Positions 29,824 to 38,919 are shown, counted from the first letter of the stretch. The stretch: 64,000 bases of DNA from Pseudomonas putida (GCF_016406145.1 NZ_CP066306.1:2480001-2544000); one strand, 5' to 3'. Program-made: numbers and translations. The notes: a model not told the origin generated them from the letters alone.

Positions 29824-29914
29824 GGGGCCGCAACCAAGGGTGAGAGGGTCGCGCGGCCCCTGAAAAAAGTATCGGGGCCGCTTTGCGGCCCAATCGCCGG
29901 CAAGCCGGCGATTG
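29824..29914. repeat. stacked hairpins and REP-like repeat inside the catabolic cluster
   Basis: Three perfect inverted repeats in 91 bp: GGGGCCGC/GCGGCCCC (29824-29860, followed on the plus strand by TGAAAAAAG), GGGCCGC/GCGGCCC (29875-29891) and CAATCGCCGGC-AA-GCCGGCGATTG (29891-29914). They separate the flavin reductase gene from the PcaC-like gene and could end or attenuate the upstream operon. Confidence 0.6.
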
Positions 29915-29938
29915 GGCTGTGTAGCAGCCCCCAGGGCA

Positions 29939-30424
29939 TCAGCCCAGCGGGGGCAGGGCGCCCAGTTTGCCTCTGTGATAGACCATCGGGGTCACCGGAT
30001 CGGCGGGCAGCACCAGGTTCTTCACCGCGCCGACGATGATCGCGTGATCGCCGCCATCATACTCGCGCCACAGCTCGCACTCGATGATCGCTGTGGCCTT
30101 AGCCAGCAGCGGGTTGCCCAGCTCGCTCAGGTGCCACTCGATGCCCTTTGCCTTGTCCTTGCCCTTGCCGGCGAAGGCGTAGGCCTCGGCGGTCTGTTCG
30201 GCGGACAGCAGGTGGATCGCGAACTGCTTGCTGTCCCGCAGGATCGGGTAAGTGTCAGAGGCATAGTTGGGGCAGAACAGCACCAGCGCCGGGTCGATCG
30301 ACAGCGCGCTGAACGCGCTGGCGGTGATGCCGACAATGCCGCCGTCGGCGTCCAGGGTGGTGACCACCGTGACCCCGGATGGGAAGGAGCCCATCACGTC
30401 TTTGTAGATGCCTGGTTCGATCAT
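29939..30424 (-). CDS. flavin reductase (copy 1)
   Basis: A 161-aa flavin reductase-like FMN-binding protein (HpaC/RutF fold). Signatures are DVMGSFPSGVTVVTTLDADG, GITASAFSALSIDPALVLFCPNYASD and GGDHAIIVGAVKNL. It should deliver reduced FMN or FAD to a partner monooxygenase using NAD(P)H. It is very similar to the second copy at 34770, same length, which sits next to the luciferase-like monooxygenase gene. The ATG at 30424 follows GAGGTAA. It lies 13 bp after the aldehyde dehydrogenase gene. Confidence 0.92.
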   Translation of the reverse strand: MIEPGIYKDVMGSFPSGVTVVTTLDADGGIVGITASAFSALSIDPALVLFCPNYASDTYPILRDSKQFAIHLLSAEQTAEAYAFAGKGKDKAKGIEWHLSELGNPLLAKATAIIECELWREYDGGDHAIIVGAVKNLVLPADPVTPMVYHRGKLGALPPLG

Positions 30425-30437
30425 CGTGTATTACCTC

Positions 30438-31919
30438 TTAGCGCATCACAAACGGGTCGGGCATCGGCGCGGTGGACAGGTTGATCCACACGGTCTTCAG
30501 CTCGGTATAGGCCAGCACCGAATCGATGCCGCTTTCACGGCCGTAGCCGCTGTTCTTGAAGCCGCCGATCGGCGCCATGGCCGATACTGCGCGGTATGTG
30601 TTCACCCATATGATCCCCGAACGCACGTCGCGAGCCAGGCGGTGGGCGCGGCCCAAGTCGCGCGTCCAGATGCCGGCCGCCAGGCCGAACTGCGAGTCGT
30701 TGGCGATGGCCAGGGCCTCCTCCTCGGTCTTGAAGCGGATGACCGCGGCGACCGGGCCGAACACCTCTTCCTGCATGATGGTCATCGAGTTGCTATCGCA
30801 CTCGAACAGCGTCGGTTCGTAGAACCAGCCTTCGCCCTCGACTTCGGCACGTTTGCCGCCCATGTGCAGCTTCGCGCCTTCAGCCTTGGCCGCAGCAACC
30901 AGGCTTTCGACCACGGCCAACTGCTGGGCGGTGGCCATCGGGCCCATTTCGCTGGTGTCGTCCTGAGGGTTACCGATGCGGATGCGCTTGGCCCGCTCGA
31001 TCAGGCGGGCGACGAACTCGTCGAAGATCTCGTCCTGCACCAGCAGGCGCGAACCTGCCACGCAGCTTTGCCCGGAGGCGGCATAGATGCCGGCCACAGC
31101 ACCGTTGATGGCACTGTCCAGATCGGCGTCGGCGAAAATGATGTTCGGTGACTTGCCGCCCAGCTCCAGCGACAGTTTGGCGAAGTTCTCGGCACTGCTG
31201 CGCACCACGTGGCGAGCGGTGGCGGCGCCGCCGGTGAAGGCGATCTTGCGCACCAGCGGGTGGCGCGTCAGCGCAGCGCCGGTGCTTGGGCCGTAGCCGG
31301 TGACCACGTTGACCACGCCCGGCGGGAAGCCTGCTTCCAAGGCCAGGCGGGCCAGCTCGAGGATGGTCGCCGAGGCATGCTCGGAAGGCTTGAGCACGAT
31401 GGTGTTGCCGGCGGCCAGCGCTGGCGCCAGTTTGATCGCGGTGAGGTACAGGGGGCTGTTCCACGGGATGATCCCGGCTACCACGCCGATCGGTTCGTGC
31501 ACGGTGTAGGCGAACAGGTCAGGCTTGTCCAGCGGCAGGGTACCGCCTTCGAGCTTGTCGGCCAGGCCCGCGGTGTAGTGGAAGAACTCGGGCAGGTAAC
31601 CGACCTGGCCGCGGGTTTCGCGGATCAGCTTGCCGTTGTCACGGCTTTCCAGCTGAGCCAAGTGTTCTTTGTTTTCGGCGATCAGGTCACCCAGCTTGCG
31701 CAGCAGTTTGCCCCGTGCGGTGGCGGTGATGCTGCGCCAGCCTTTGCTGTCGAACGCACGCTGGGCGGCCTGGACCGCCAACTCCACATCGGCCTCATCA
31801 GCGTCGGGCAGTTGCGCCCAGGCCTGGGCGGTGGCCGGGTTGAGGCTGTCGAAGGTCTTGCCGCTCTGGGCATCGAGCCATTGGCCGTCGATGCACATCT
31901 GGAAACGAACGAGGGTCAT
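30438..31919 (-). CDS. aldehyde dehydrogenase
   Basis: A 493-aa NAD(P)-dependent aldehyde dehydrogenase with the full catalytic set: the oxyanion Asn in IIPWNSPL, the cofactor-binding KPSEHAS, FTGGAATARHV, the general base in LELGGKSPN, and the nucleophile Cys in YAASGQSCVAGSRLL. Length is standard. It should oxidise an aldehyde released by the cluster's monooxygenase/hydrolase steps to the acid. Its ATG overlaps the stop of the upstream hydrolase gene by four bases (ATGA), so expression is coupled. Confidence 0.94.
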   Translation of the reverse strand: MTLVRFQMCIDGQWLDAQSGKTFDSLNPATAQAWAQLPDADEADVELAVQAAQRAFDSKGWRSITATARGKLLRKLGDLIAENKEHLAQLESRDNGKLIRETRGQVGYLPEFFHYTAGLADKLEGGTLPLDKPDLFAYTVHEPIGVVAGIIPWNSPLYLTAIKLAPALAAGNTIVLKPSEHASATILELARLALEAGFPPGVVNVVTGYGPSTGAALTRHPLVRKIAFTGGAATARHVVRSSAENFAKLSLELGGKSPNIIFADADLDSAINGAVAGIYAASGQSCVAGSRLLVQDEIFDEFVARLIERAKRIRIGNPQDDTSEMGPMATAQQLAVVESLVAAAKAEGAKLHMGGKRAEVEGEGWFYEPTLFECDSNSMTIMQEEVFGPVAAVIRFKTEEEALAIANDSQFGLAAGIWTRDLGRAHRLARDVRSGIIWVNTYRAVSAMAPIGGFKNSGYGRESGIDSVLAYTELKTVWINLSTAPMPDPFVMR

Positions 31920-32749
31920 GCAACAATCCCCTTGGCGGATTCGGTGAGGGTGCGGGCTTGGCTGAGGAAATCCAGAAGCATCTTGTTGACTTCACGGGGT
32001 GCCTCCACCGGCATCATATGCCGTTGTTCGGCGAGGACCACACTTTGCGCGCCAGGAATGCTGGCAGCGAGCTGGCGGGTCATGGCCGGGGTGGAGCCCG
32101 AGTCGAGTTCGCCGGTGGCGATCAGTGTCGGCACCTGAATGCTGCCCAGGTCACTGGCGCGGTACATGTCCTGGGTGGCGAACAGCGAATAAGTGGTGTG
32201 GTAGCCCTGCGGGTCGTTGCTCGCCAGTACCTGGCGAATCGCGGCGACCTGCGCCGGGTTGGCTGCCTTGTATTCCCGACTGAACCAGCGGTCGAGCGCG
32301 GCGTCGACGTTGGCATCGGGGCCTTGTTGGGCAGCTTGGGCTGCGCGTGCGATGACGCCAGCGCTCTGCTCCGGGGTGCGGTTGAACACGCTGTTGAGTA
32401 CCACCAGCGCAGACAAGCGCTGTGGGTAGTTCAGGGCAAAGGCGCGTGCGACCAGGCCGCCCATGGAGAAGCCGATCACGGTCGCCTGGGCGATCTGCAG
32501 GTGGTCGAGCAGTTCCGCCAGCTGGGCAGCGTAGCCTTCCAGGCCGGTGTCGGCGGCAGGCAGTGCGCTCTGGCCATGGCCGAGCATGTCGTAGGCAATG
32601 ACGCGGTAGTCGTTGGCAAGGCCCACGAACTGCCCGCCCCACATTTCCTTGTTCAGGCCCACGCCGTGGATCAGCACCACGGGTTGGCCCTGGCCTTGGG
32701 CCAGGTAACTGGTCCCGGCCGGTGTACGTTCAGCGACAGGCTGAATCAT
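31916..32749 (-). CDS. alpha/beta hydrolase (RutD-like role)
   Basis: A 277-aa alpha/beta-fold hydrolase. It has the oxyanion-loop HGVGLNKEMW, the nucleophile elbow GFSMGG (Ser about residue 97), an acid in ATGELDSG and the final His in EQRHMMPVE. It probably hydrolyses an amide, ester or carbamate intermediate; in the uracil Rut pathway the analogous RutD works on aminoacrylate. The ATG at 32749 has AAGGAG eight bases upstream. Its stop overlaps the aldehyde dehydrogenase start. Confidence 0.9.
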   Translation of the reverse strand: MIQPVAERTPAGTSYLAQGQGQPVVLIHGVGLNKEMWGGQFVGLANDYRVIAYDMLGHGQSALPAADTGLEGYAAQLAELLDHLQIAQATVIGFSMGGLVARAFALNYPQRLSALVVLNSVFNRTPEQSAGVIARAAQAAQQGPDANVDAALDRWFSREYKAANPAQVAAIRQVLASNDPQGYHTTYSLFATQDMYRASDLGSIQVPTLIATGELDSGSTPAMTRQLAASIPGAQSVVLAEQRHMMPVEAPREVNKMLLDFLSQARTLTESAKGIVA

Positions 32750-32817
32750 GGAGGGCGCTCCTTGAAGGTCGGGCGCGGCGGGTAAGCACGCCACGCCCCG
32801 GCCCGTCTTGGTTGTTG

Positions 32818-33414
32818 TTATTGAGCGTTGGCTTTTTCGGCAGCCAGTTCTTCCAGGTCGATATAACGGTTGCCGATGCGCGGGTGCAGGCGGCCGCCGT
32901 CGGCAGCGCCCAGTACCACGACGATTTCGTCGGCACGCGGGGCGTCTTCGATCTGCATTTCCAGGGTGATGTAGTGCGAGCGCAGGCCTTCGTCGTCCTT
33001 CTGCATCATCGGGATCTGGATCGAGGTGCCCGGGCCGCCGCGCTTGTTGGTGAAGCTCAGGTAGCTCTTGGCTTGTACGGCTTCGCGGTAATGGTTGCCG
33101 AAGCGCAGGGTGTGGATCACCGCCGAAGCGTGCTCGATCTCGCCATCGGCGCCGACCACGGCAGCTTTACCGTAGGCTTCGATCTTGTCGGCGCCACCGA
33201 TGGCAGCTGTCAGGCGCTCGACCATCAGCGCACCCAGCTCGGAGCAGTTGGCGCGGATTTCCGGCTTGAGGTCTTCAACGAAGCCGCGGCCGGCCCATGG
33301 GTTCTTGATCACCACGGCCAGGCCGACCATGGTCACCGGCTTGTCGGTGGCCTTGCCGCCTTCGATGCGGGTCTCTTCGGAGTAGGTGACGATCTTGCGG
33401 ATTTCGAAACTCAT
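32818..33414 (-). CDS. AA_synth-family protein of unknown reaction
   Basis: A 198-aa protein of the 'amino acid synthesis' family (the PF06684 type), recognised by MSFEIRKIVTYSEETRIEGG, VGLAVVIKNPWAGRGFVEDL, LRFGNHYREAV and FTNKRGGPGTSIQIPMM. The family name is historical and no reaction is established; members often lie in catabolic clusters with luciferase-like monooxygenases and NCS1 permeases, as here. It is the first gene of the minus-strand operon, with a TGGTATACCA palindrome 40 bp upstream of its ATG (GGAG-type ribosome site AGGAGCCCCTC). It may be a ring-opening or isomerising enzyme; that is speculation. Confidence 0.85.
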   Translation of the reverse strand: MSFEIRKIVTYSEETRIEGGKATDKPVTMVGLAVVIKNPWAGRGFVEDLKPEIRANCSELGALMVERLTAAIGGADKIEAYGKAAVVGADGEIEHASAVIHTLRFGNHYREAVQAKSYLSFTNKRGGPGTSIQIPMMQKDDEGLRSHYITLEMQIEDAPRADEIVVVLGAADGGRLHPRIGNRYIDLEELAAEKANAQ

Positions 33415-33454
33415 GAGGGGCTCCTGGTGAGGGTTATCAGCTCTTGTTGTCTGA

Positions 33455-33464
33455 TGGTATACCA
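33455..33464. promoter_or_regulatory. GntR operator site 1 (TGGTATACCA)
   Basis: A perfect 10-bp palindrome TGGTATACCA followed by TAATAT, 41 bp upstream of the AA_synth start. The same core with the same TAATA-type flank recurs at 35312 and 35484, each time in front of a gene of this cluster. Confidence 0.7.
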
Positions 33465-33659
33465 TAATATTTGTTGTGCAAGAGGCCGCTGGAAATTTCT
33501 CTGATGAGAAGACGAAAGGCGGCGTGAGCCGGCTTCAAGCTCCAAGCTCGCGGACGAGCACATACGCCCTTGCTTGCAGCTAAAAAAACGCCCGCTCGCG
33601 AGGGCCAACACGGCCGCCGGGAGCGGGCTGATCCCGCAACGTTTTCAGGCAATGGGAAT

Positions 33660-34703
33660 TCAGGCGAACGCCGGCACCACTTCCTTGATGAACAGCTCGA
33701 GCGACTTCTTCTTCTCGGCGTGGGGCAGGCTGTTGTCGCACCAGAAGCTGAACTCGTCGACGCCAAGTTCCTGGTAGTACTTGATGCGCGCGATGATTTC
33801 TTCTGGTGTACCGATCATGGTGTTCTTGCGGATGTTCTCCAGCGCGAAGGCCGGCACCTCGGCGAACTTCGACTCTGGGCTTGGTTCCAGGAAGCCGTTG
33901 ACCGGGACCGTCTTGTTGCCAAACCAGGCATCGAAGGTACGGTAGAAGCGCGAAATGGCCTGGGCGCCGATTTTCCAGCCATCGGGCTCCGACGGGCTGT
34001 GCACATGGGTGTGGCGCAGCACCATCAGTTGCGGGCGCTGTACCTCGGGGTTGTTGTCCAGTGCAGCCTGGAACTTGTTTTTCAGGTCCAGTACTTCTTC
34101 ATCACCCTTCATCAACGGGGTGACCATGACGTTGCAGCCGTTTTTCACCGCAAAGTTGTGTGAGTCCGGGTCGCGCGCAGCGATCCACATCGGCGGCATG
34201 CCCTGCTGCACCGGCTTGGGCACACTGGTGGAGGTGGGGAAATTGTAGACTTCGCCTTCATGGGCGTAGTCGCCTTCCCACAGCTTGCGTACCGCCGGGA
34301 CCATTTCGCGCAGGGCCTTGCCGCCGTCGGTGGCCGGCATGCCATTGGCCATGCGGTCGAACTCGAACTGGTAGGCGCCACGGGCCAGGCCCACTTCCAT
34401 GCGACCGTTGCTGATCACGTCGAGCAGGGCGCACTCGCCAGCCACGCGGATCGGGTTCCAGAACGGCGCAATGATGGTGCCGGCGCCCAGACGGATCTTC
34501 TCGGTGCGTGCGGCCAGGTAGGCCAACAGCGGCATCGGGCTTGGTGAAATGGTGTATTCCATGGCGTGGTGTTCGCCGATCCACACGGTGCTGAAACCGC
34601 CGTTTTCGGCCATCAGGGTCAGTTCGGTAAGGTCTTCGAACAGCTGGCGGTGGCTGACCTGTTCATCCCAACGTTCCATGTGTACGAACAACGAAAATTT
34701 CAT
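33660..34703 (-). CDS. luciferase-like (LLM) flavin-dependent monooxygenase
   Basis: A 347-aa bacterial luciferase-fold oxygenase that uses reduced FMN supplied by a reductase. It has MKFSLFVHMERWDE at the start, VWIGEHHAMEYTISPSPMPLL, IRLGAGTIIAPFWNPIRVAGE, NGRMEVGLARGAYQFEFDR and TPEEIIARIKYYQELGVDEFSFW. RutA, which opens the uracil ring, belongs to the same superfamily. With two flavin reductases and an NCS1 permease beside it, an oxidative attack on an N-heterocycle is the best guess; substrate unknown. The ATG at 34703 follows GAGGAATGCCCC. It is cotranscribed with flavin reductase copy 2 upstream. Confidence 0.93.
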   Translation of the reverse strand: MKFSLFVHMERWDEQVSHRQLFEDLTELTLMAENGGFSTVWIGEHHAMEYTISPSPMPLLAYLAARTEKIRLGAGTIIAPFWNPIRVAGECALLDVISNGRMEVGLARGAYQFEFDRMANGMPATDGGKALREMVPAVRKLWEGDYAHEGEVYNFPTSTSVPKPVQQGMPPMWIAARDPDSHNFAVKNGCNVMVTPLMKGDEEVLDLKNKFQAALDNNPEVQRPQLMVLRHTHVHSPSEPDGWKIGAQAISRFYRTFDAWFGNKTVPVNGFLEPSPESKFAEVPAFALENIRKNTMIGTPEEIIARIKYYQELGVDEFSFWCDNSLPHAEKKKSLELFIKEVVPAFA

Positions 34704-34769
34704 GGGGCATTCCTCGCAGCTTGAAAGTCTCGCCTGGCGTGCCAGGCGTCAGTAATAACGTTAGGCGTC

Positions 34770-35255
34770 TCAGGCGAAGGCGGGCAGGCTGGCCATTTTG
34801 CCGCGGCAGTAGACCATCGGCCGTGGGGCCTGCTCGGGAACGATCAGGTTGTGCACCTTGCCGACCATTATCGCGTGGTCGCCACCTTCATATTCACGCC
34901 ACAACTCGCATTCGATCACCGCAGTGGCCCCCGCCAGCACCGGGTTGCCCAGTTCACTCAGGGTCCACTCGATACCGGCGGCCTTGTCCTTGCCTTTTTT
35001 GGCGAAGGCGTAGGCTTCAGCCTGCTGTTCACCAGAGAGCAGGTGAATGGCAAAGCGCTTGTTCTTGATCAGCACAGGGTAGGAATCGGAACTGTAGTTG
35101 GGGCAGAACAGCACCAGCGGCGGGTCCATCGACAGGGAAGAAAAGGCGCTGGCGGTAAGGCCGACGATCGAGCCGTCGTCGTCCAGGGTGGTGATGACGG
35201 TGACGCCTGAGGGGAAGGAGCCCAAGACGTTCTTGTAAACGGTTGCGTCGATCAT
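34770..35255 (-). CDS. flavin reductase (copy 2)
   Basis: A 161-aa flavin reductase nearly matching copy 1 in length and motifs (NVLGSFPSGVTVITTLDDDG, GLTASAFSSLSMDPPLVLFCPNYSSD, GGDHAIMVGKVHNL). It is the first gene of a two-gene operon with the luciferase-like monooxygenase and is the natural partner for that enzyme. The ATG at 35255 has GAGGTA upstream; a longer open frame would run through the operator region. An operator-like TGGTATACCG lies 57 bp upstream. Having two copies suggests either a duplication or a second oxygenase elsewhere. Confidence 0.93.
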   Translation of the reverse strand: MIDATVYKNVLGSFPSGVTVITTLDDDGSIVGLTASAFSSLSMDPPLVLFCPNYSSDSYPVLIKNKRFAIHLLSGEQQAEAYAFAKKGKDKAAGIEWTLSELGNPVLAGATAVIECELWREYEGGDHAIMVGKVHNLIVPEQAPRPMVYCRGKMASLPAFA

Positions 35256-35571
35256 GGCGTGTACCTCGAAGGGGGTAGCGGTGGGCCGCTTTTTATCGTT
35301 GATGTGTCTGATGGTATACCGTAATACTCGTTTTGCAAGCGGAATTTTTATCGGTGTAAAAAACATGATGAGTGGCTCAAAGCCGCGTGTAACGGGGCTT
35401 AGCTGAAAACATCAAGGCGTGGTCGCGGCTGCTGAACCGGATCAGTAAGGGTTTTTAAAACCGAATCAGTGTTGTCAAAAGTTTGGAATACCATAATATG
35501 GTCCGCAGCTGAGAGGCCGCCTAGACGCGGTTTCCTTACAAAGATAAAAACGACCTTTCGAGCTGAAAACC
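35256..35571. promoter_or_regulatory. divergent promoter region with two GntR-type operators
   Basis: A 316-bp region between flavin reductase 2 (minus) and the NCS1 permease (plus). It contains operator site 2, TGGTATACCG at 35312-35321 followed by TAATAC, and site 3, TGGAATACCA at 35484-35493 followed by TAATATGG. Site 3 itself continues into CCATAATATGG (35491-35501), a second overlapping dyad. No gene is present. Confidence 0.65.
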
Positions 35572-36975
35572 ATGTCCCAACCGTCATCGCAACACCAGTT
35601 TGTCGAGAATCACACGGTCGATTACGTTCCACCTGCCGAGCGCCATGGGAAGGCGCGCGACCTGTTCACCCTCTGGTTCAGTACCAACATCGCGCCACTG
35701 CCTATCGTCACCGGCGCCATGGTGGTCCAGGTATTCCACCTGAACCTGCTGTGGGGCCTGATCGCCATCGTGCTGGGCCATCTGATCGGGGGCGTGGTCA
35801 TCGCCCTGGCCTCTGCGCAGGGACCACAGCTGGGGATCCCACAGATGGTGCAGAGCCGCGGCCAGTTCGGTCGGTACGGTGCCTTGCTGATCGTGTTCTT
35901 CACGGCGTTGATCTATGTTGGCTTCTTCATTTCCAACATCGTGCTGGCAGGCAAGTCGATCCACGGCATTGCTCCGAGCGTGCCGATGCCTACGGCGATC
36001 GTCATCGGCGCCCTGAGCGCGACGGCGATCGGTGTTATCGGCTACCGCTTCATTCATAGCCTGAACCGCATTGGCACCTGGGTGATGGGGTCGGCATTGC
36101 TGGCCGGTTTCATCATGATGTTTACCCAAGAACTGCCCGCCGACTTCTTAAGCCGAGGCGCGTTCAACCTGTCGGGCTTCATTGCCACCGTATCGCTGGG
36201 CACCATCTGGCAGATCAGCTTCTCCCCGTACACCTCCGATTACTCGCGCTACCTGCCTAAGGAAGTCGGTATTGCAAAGCCGTTCTGGGCGACGTATTTC
36301 GGCGCCACACTGGGCACCATACTGTGCTTCAGCTTTGGTGCGGTGGCAGTGCTGTGCGTGCCCCAAGGCACCGACGCGATGGACGCGGTCAAGCAGGCCA
36401 CCGGCTGGCTGGGCCCGATCCTGATGGTGTTGTTCCTGCTCAACATCATCAGCCACAACGCCCTCAACCTGTATGGCGCGGTACTGTCGATCGTCACGGC
36501 CATCCAGACCTTCTTCGCTCAATGGACGCCTAGCATCAAGGTGCGGGTAATGCTGGCTGCAGTGATTCTGGTGGCGTGCGGGATGGTTGCGCTCAATGCC
36601 TCGGCGGATTTCATCGGCCACTTCATCGGGCTGATCCTGGCACTGTTGCTGGTGCTGGTGCCGTGGGCTTCGATCAACCTGATCGACTTTTACCTGATCA
36701 AGAAGGGCGAGTACGACATCGCCTCGATCTTCCGCGCTGATGGCGGGATTTACGGGCGCTTCAACCCCCACGCGATCATTGCCTATGCGTGCGGGATTCT
36801 GGTGCAGTTGCCGTTTGCGAACACGTCGCTTTATGTAGGGCCATATTCGAACATTGTCGAGGGGGCGGACTTGTCCTGGCTGTTCGGCTTGATCGTGACG
36901 GTGCCGTTGTATTACTGCCTGGCTACGCGGAACAAGCCCGAGAAGGCTGTGCGGGCTGTCAGCGCCAAAGGGTAG
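35572..36975 (+). CDS. NCS1-family cytosine/purine permease (paralogue 2)
   Basis: A 467-aa NCS1 (CodB-like) transporter with about twelve membrane spans, closely matching the gene at 20538: ENHTVDYVPPAERHGKARDL, AQGPQLGIPQMVQSRGQFG, SFSPYTSDYSRYLPKEVG and ISHNALNLYGA. It is divergent from the flavin reductase/monooxygenase pair and shares their operator motif, so it most likely imports the substrate of this cluster, probably a pyrimidine-, hydantoin- or pyridine-type heterocycle. Its ribosome site is weak. A large inverted repeat follows the stop. Confidence 0.93.
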   Translation: MSQPSSQHQFVENHTVDYVPPAERHGKARDLFTLWFSTNIAPLPIVTGAMVVQVFHLNLLWGLIAIVLGHLIGGVVIALASAQGPQLGIPQMVQSRGQFGRYGALLIVFFTALIYVGFFISNIVLAGKSIHGIAPSVPMPTAIVIGALSATAIGVIGYRFIHSLNRIGTWVMGSALLAGFIMMFTQELPADFLSRGAFNLSGFIATVSLGTIWQISFSPYTSDYSRYLPKEVGIAKPFWATYFGATLGTILCFSFGAVAVLCVPQGTDAMDAVKQATGWLGPILMVLFLLNIISHNALNLYGAVLSIVTAIQTFFAQWTPSIKVRVMLAAVILVACGMVALNASADFIGHFIGLILALLLVLVPWASINLIDFYLIKKGEYDIASIFRADGGIYGRFNPHAIIAYACGILVQLPFANTSLYVGPYSNIVEGADLSWLFGLIVTVPLYYCLATRNKPEKAVRAVSAKG

Positions 36976-36985
36976 TTGCCCGGGG

Positions 36986-37056
36986 TTTCGCGACACCAAA
37001 GCTCAAGCGTTTGCGTAGGAGCGGCCTTGTGTCGCGAAAGGGCCGCAACGCGGCCC
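36986..37056. terminator. bidirectional terminator/REP-like inverted repeats
   Basis: A perfect 11-bp inverted repeat TTTCGCGACAC / GTGTCGCGAAA (36986-36996, 37029-37039) is followed at once by GGGCCGC-AAC-GCGGCCC (37040-37056). It separates the convergent permease and chemoreceptor genes. Confidence 0.65.
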
Positions 37057-37069
37057 CTGTAGTTTCAGA

Positions 37070-38695
37070 TCAGACTTTGAACTGCGCGACCATGCCGTTC
37101 AAATCAACCGCCAGGCGCGACAAATCCTGCGCCGCCGCACTGGTCTGATTGGCGCCCGCCGAGGTCTGCATCGCCAGGTCGCGGATGTTGACCAGGTTGC
37201 GGTCCACCTCCCGCGCCACTTGTGCCTGTTCTTCCGAAGCACTGGCGATCACCAGGTTGCGCTGGTTGATCGAAGCGATCGCTTCGGCAATCACTTCCAG
37301 CGCCTGCCCGGCACCCTGTGCCACTTCAAGCGTACCGGTGGCACGGCCTTGGCTGCTGTGCATGGCCGTCACCGCACGCTCGGTACCGTTCTGAATCCCT
37401 GCGATCATCTGTTCGATCTCTGCGGTGGACTGCTGGGTGCGGTGGGCAAGGGCACGCACTTCATCGGCGACCACGGCAAAACCACGGCCCGCTTCACCGG
37501 CACGTGCCGCTTCGATGGCAGCGTTGAGGGCCAGCAGGTTGGTCTGGCCGGCAATCGCGCCAATCACATCGAGCACGCGGCTGATCTCGTTGGCATTGCT
37601 GGCCAACTGCTCGATTTCGGCAGAGGTGCCGGTGACGTCATCGACCAGGTGCTGGATAGAGGCCAGCGCCTGGTTGACCTGATCGCGGCCATCGCGCGTG
37701 GTGCGGTCGGCGCCCTGGGACGCATCTGCAGTGCTCACCGCGTTGTTCGCCACTTCTTCTACGGCGGCGGTCATCTGGTTGACGGCCGTCGCCGCCTGGT
37801 CGATCTCCGCGCTCTGTTGGTGCAGGCCACGGCTGGTATCTTCGGTAACCGTGTGCAGCTCTTCCGAAGCCGAGGCCAGCTGGTCGGACGAGGCCGCAAT
37901 CTTGCGAATGGTATCGCGCAGGCTTGCCTGCATGCGGCTCAGGGCGCGCAGCAGCAAGGCTGGTTCATCGCGGCCGGTAATCGTGATGTCCTGGGTCAGG
38001 TCGCCGGTGGCGACACGTTCGGCCACGGCCACGGCATCTGCCAATGGCACGACGATGCTGCGGGTAAGCACGGTGGCAATGGCCACCAAGGCGATCATGA
38101 TCACCAGCAGTGAACCGATAATGGCTGCGAAGGCTTCGTCGGCCACGTCACTGCTGCGCTGCGAGGCTTGTTCGGCCCCCTTGCTGTTATACGTGATCAA
38201 GGCCGACAGGGCTTTCATCATGGTGTCGGCGTGCTGGGTGAGCGGCCCGCTGATCTGCTGCTTGGCCTCGGCCATGCGGCCGGCGGCAATGTCTTTGAGT
38301 ACCTGCGACTGCAGGCCGAAGTACTGTTGATGGGCCGCGATCAATGCGTTGAACAGGGCACGGTCATCGGCGGCGATGATGGTGGCTTCATAGTCTTTCA
38401 GGCCGTTGTTGAGTTGCTCATTGATGCGTTTGAACAACTCGATGTTGCGCATGCGCTCGCTGTGGCTGTCATCCAGCGCGGCGCGCAGGGTGATAGCGCG
38501 GGCGCGGCCGAGGTTGGTACTGATGTCACCGAGGGCGACCACGGCAGGCATCCAGGTGACGCGGATTTCGTCCGTGGCCTCGTCCATCTGCCGGGTTTCG
38601 TAAAGTGCTATAAGGCCCATGACCAGGACCAGGGCGCCCAACAGGGCAAATACGCTGGCAGCGCGAATGCCGATCTTCATATTCCGTAACTGCAT
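37070..38695 (-). CDS. methyl-accepting chemotaxis protein
   Basis: A 541-aa transmembrane chemoreceptor. One membrane segment lies at about residues 10-30 and the second at about 185-210. They enclose a periplasmic four-helix-bundle ligand domain ([23 protein letters not shown]) of about 155 residues. A HAMP domain and a signalling domain follow, with the hairpin tip [32 protein letters not shown] and methylation helices on both sides. There is no CheR-binding pentapeptide; it ends NGMVAQFKV. The ATG at 38695 has AAGGAAC upstream and is preferred over the one at 38722. The 4HB domain type in P. putida often senses organic acids or nucleobase-like compounds, so a link to the neighbouring cluster is possible but unproven. 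Confidence 0.94.
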   Translation of the reverse strand: MQLRNMKIGIRAASVFALLGALVLVMGLIALYETRQMDEATDEIRVTWMPAVVALGDISTNLGRARAITLRAALDDSHSERMRNIELFKRINEQLNNGLKDYEATIIAADDRALFNALIAAHQQYFGLQSQVLKDIAAGRMAEAKQQISGPLTQHADTMMKALSALITYNSKGAEQASQRSSDVADEAFAAIIGSLLVIMIALVAIATVLTRSIVVPLADAVAVAERVATGDLTQDITITGRDEPALLLRALSRMQASLRDTIRKIAASSDQLASASEELHTVTEDTSRGLHQQSAEIDQAATAVNQMTAAVEEVANNAVSTADASQGADRTTRDGRDQVNQALASIQHLVDDVTGTSAEIEQLASNANEISRVLDVIGAIAGQTNLLALNAAIEAARAGEAGRGFAVVADEVRALAHRTQQSTAEIEQMIAGIQNGTERAVTAMHSSQGRATGTLEVAQGAGQALEVIAEAIASINQRNLVIASASEEQAQVAREVDRNLVNIRDLAMQTSAGANQTSAAAQDLSRLAVDLNGMVAQFKV

Positions 38696-38919
38696 GGAAT
38701 GTTCCTTGACGGTGGTGCGCAATCAAGGGCATGGCAAACTCCCGGTTCACCGGGGCGGTGCCAAGCTCTCAATGTGCTGCAATATAGTTATGTGCCTCAC
38801 CTCTGATTATTGTTTTTCAGAATAGTGCCATATTGCCATCATTATTGACCAGACATTCAATGCAGCGTCATCAGCTGATAAAACCGTCATTTATTGACGG
38901 ATCTGTCAGGAAATTGCAG

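Noticed and set aside
28559..36975. Calling the catabolic cluster a uracil (rut) operon
   Set aside because: The oxygenase, flavin reductase and hydrolase only share superfamilies with RutA, RutF and RutD; RutB, RutC and RutE counterparts are missing and extra genes are present.
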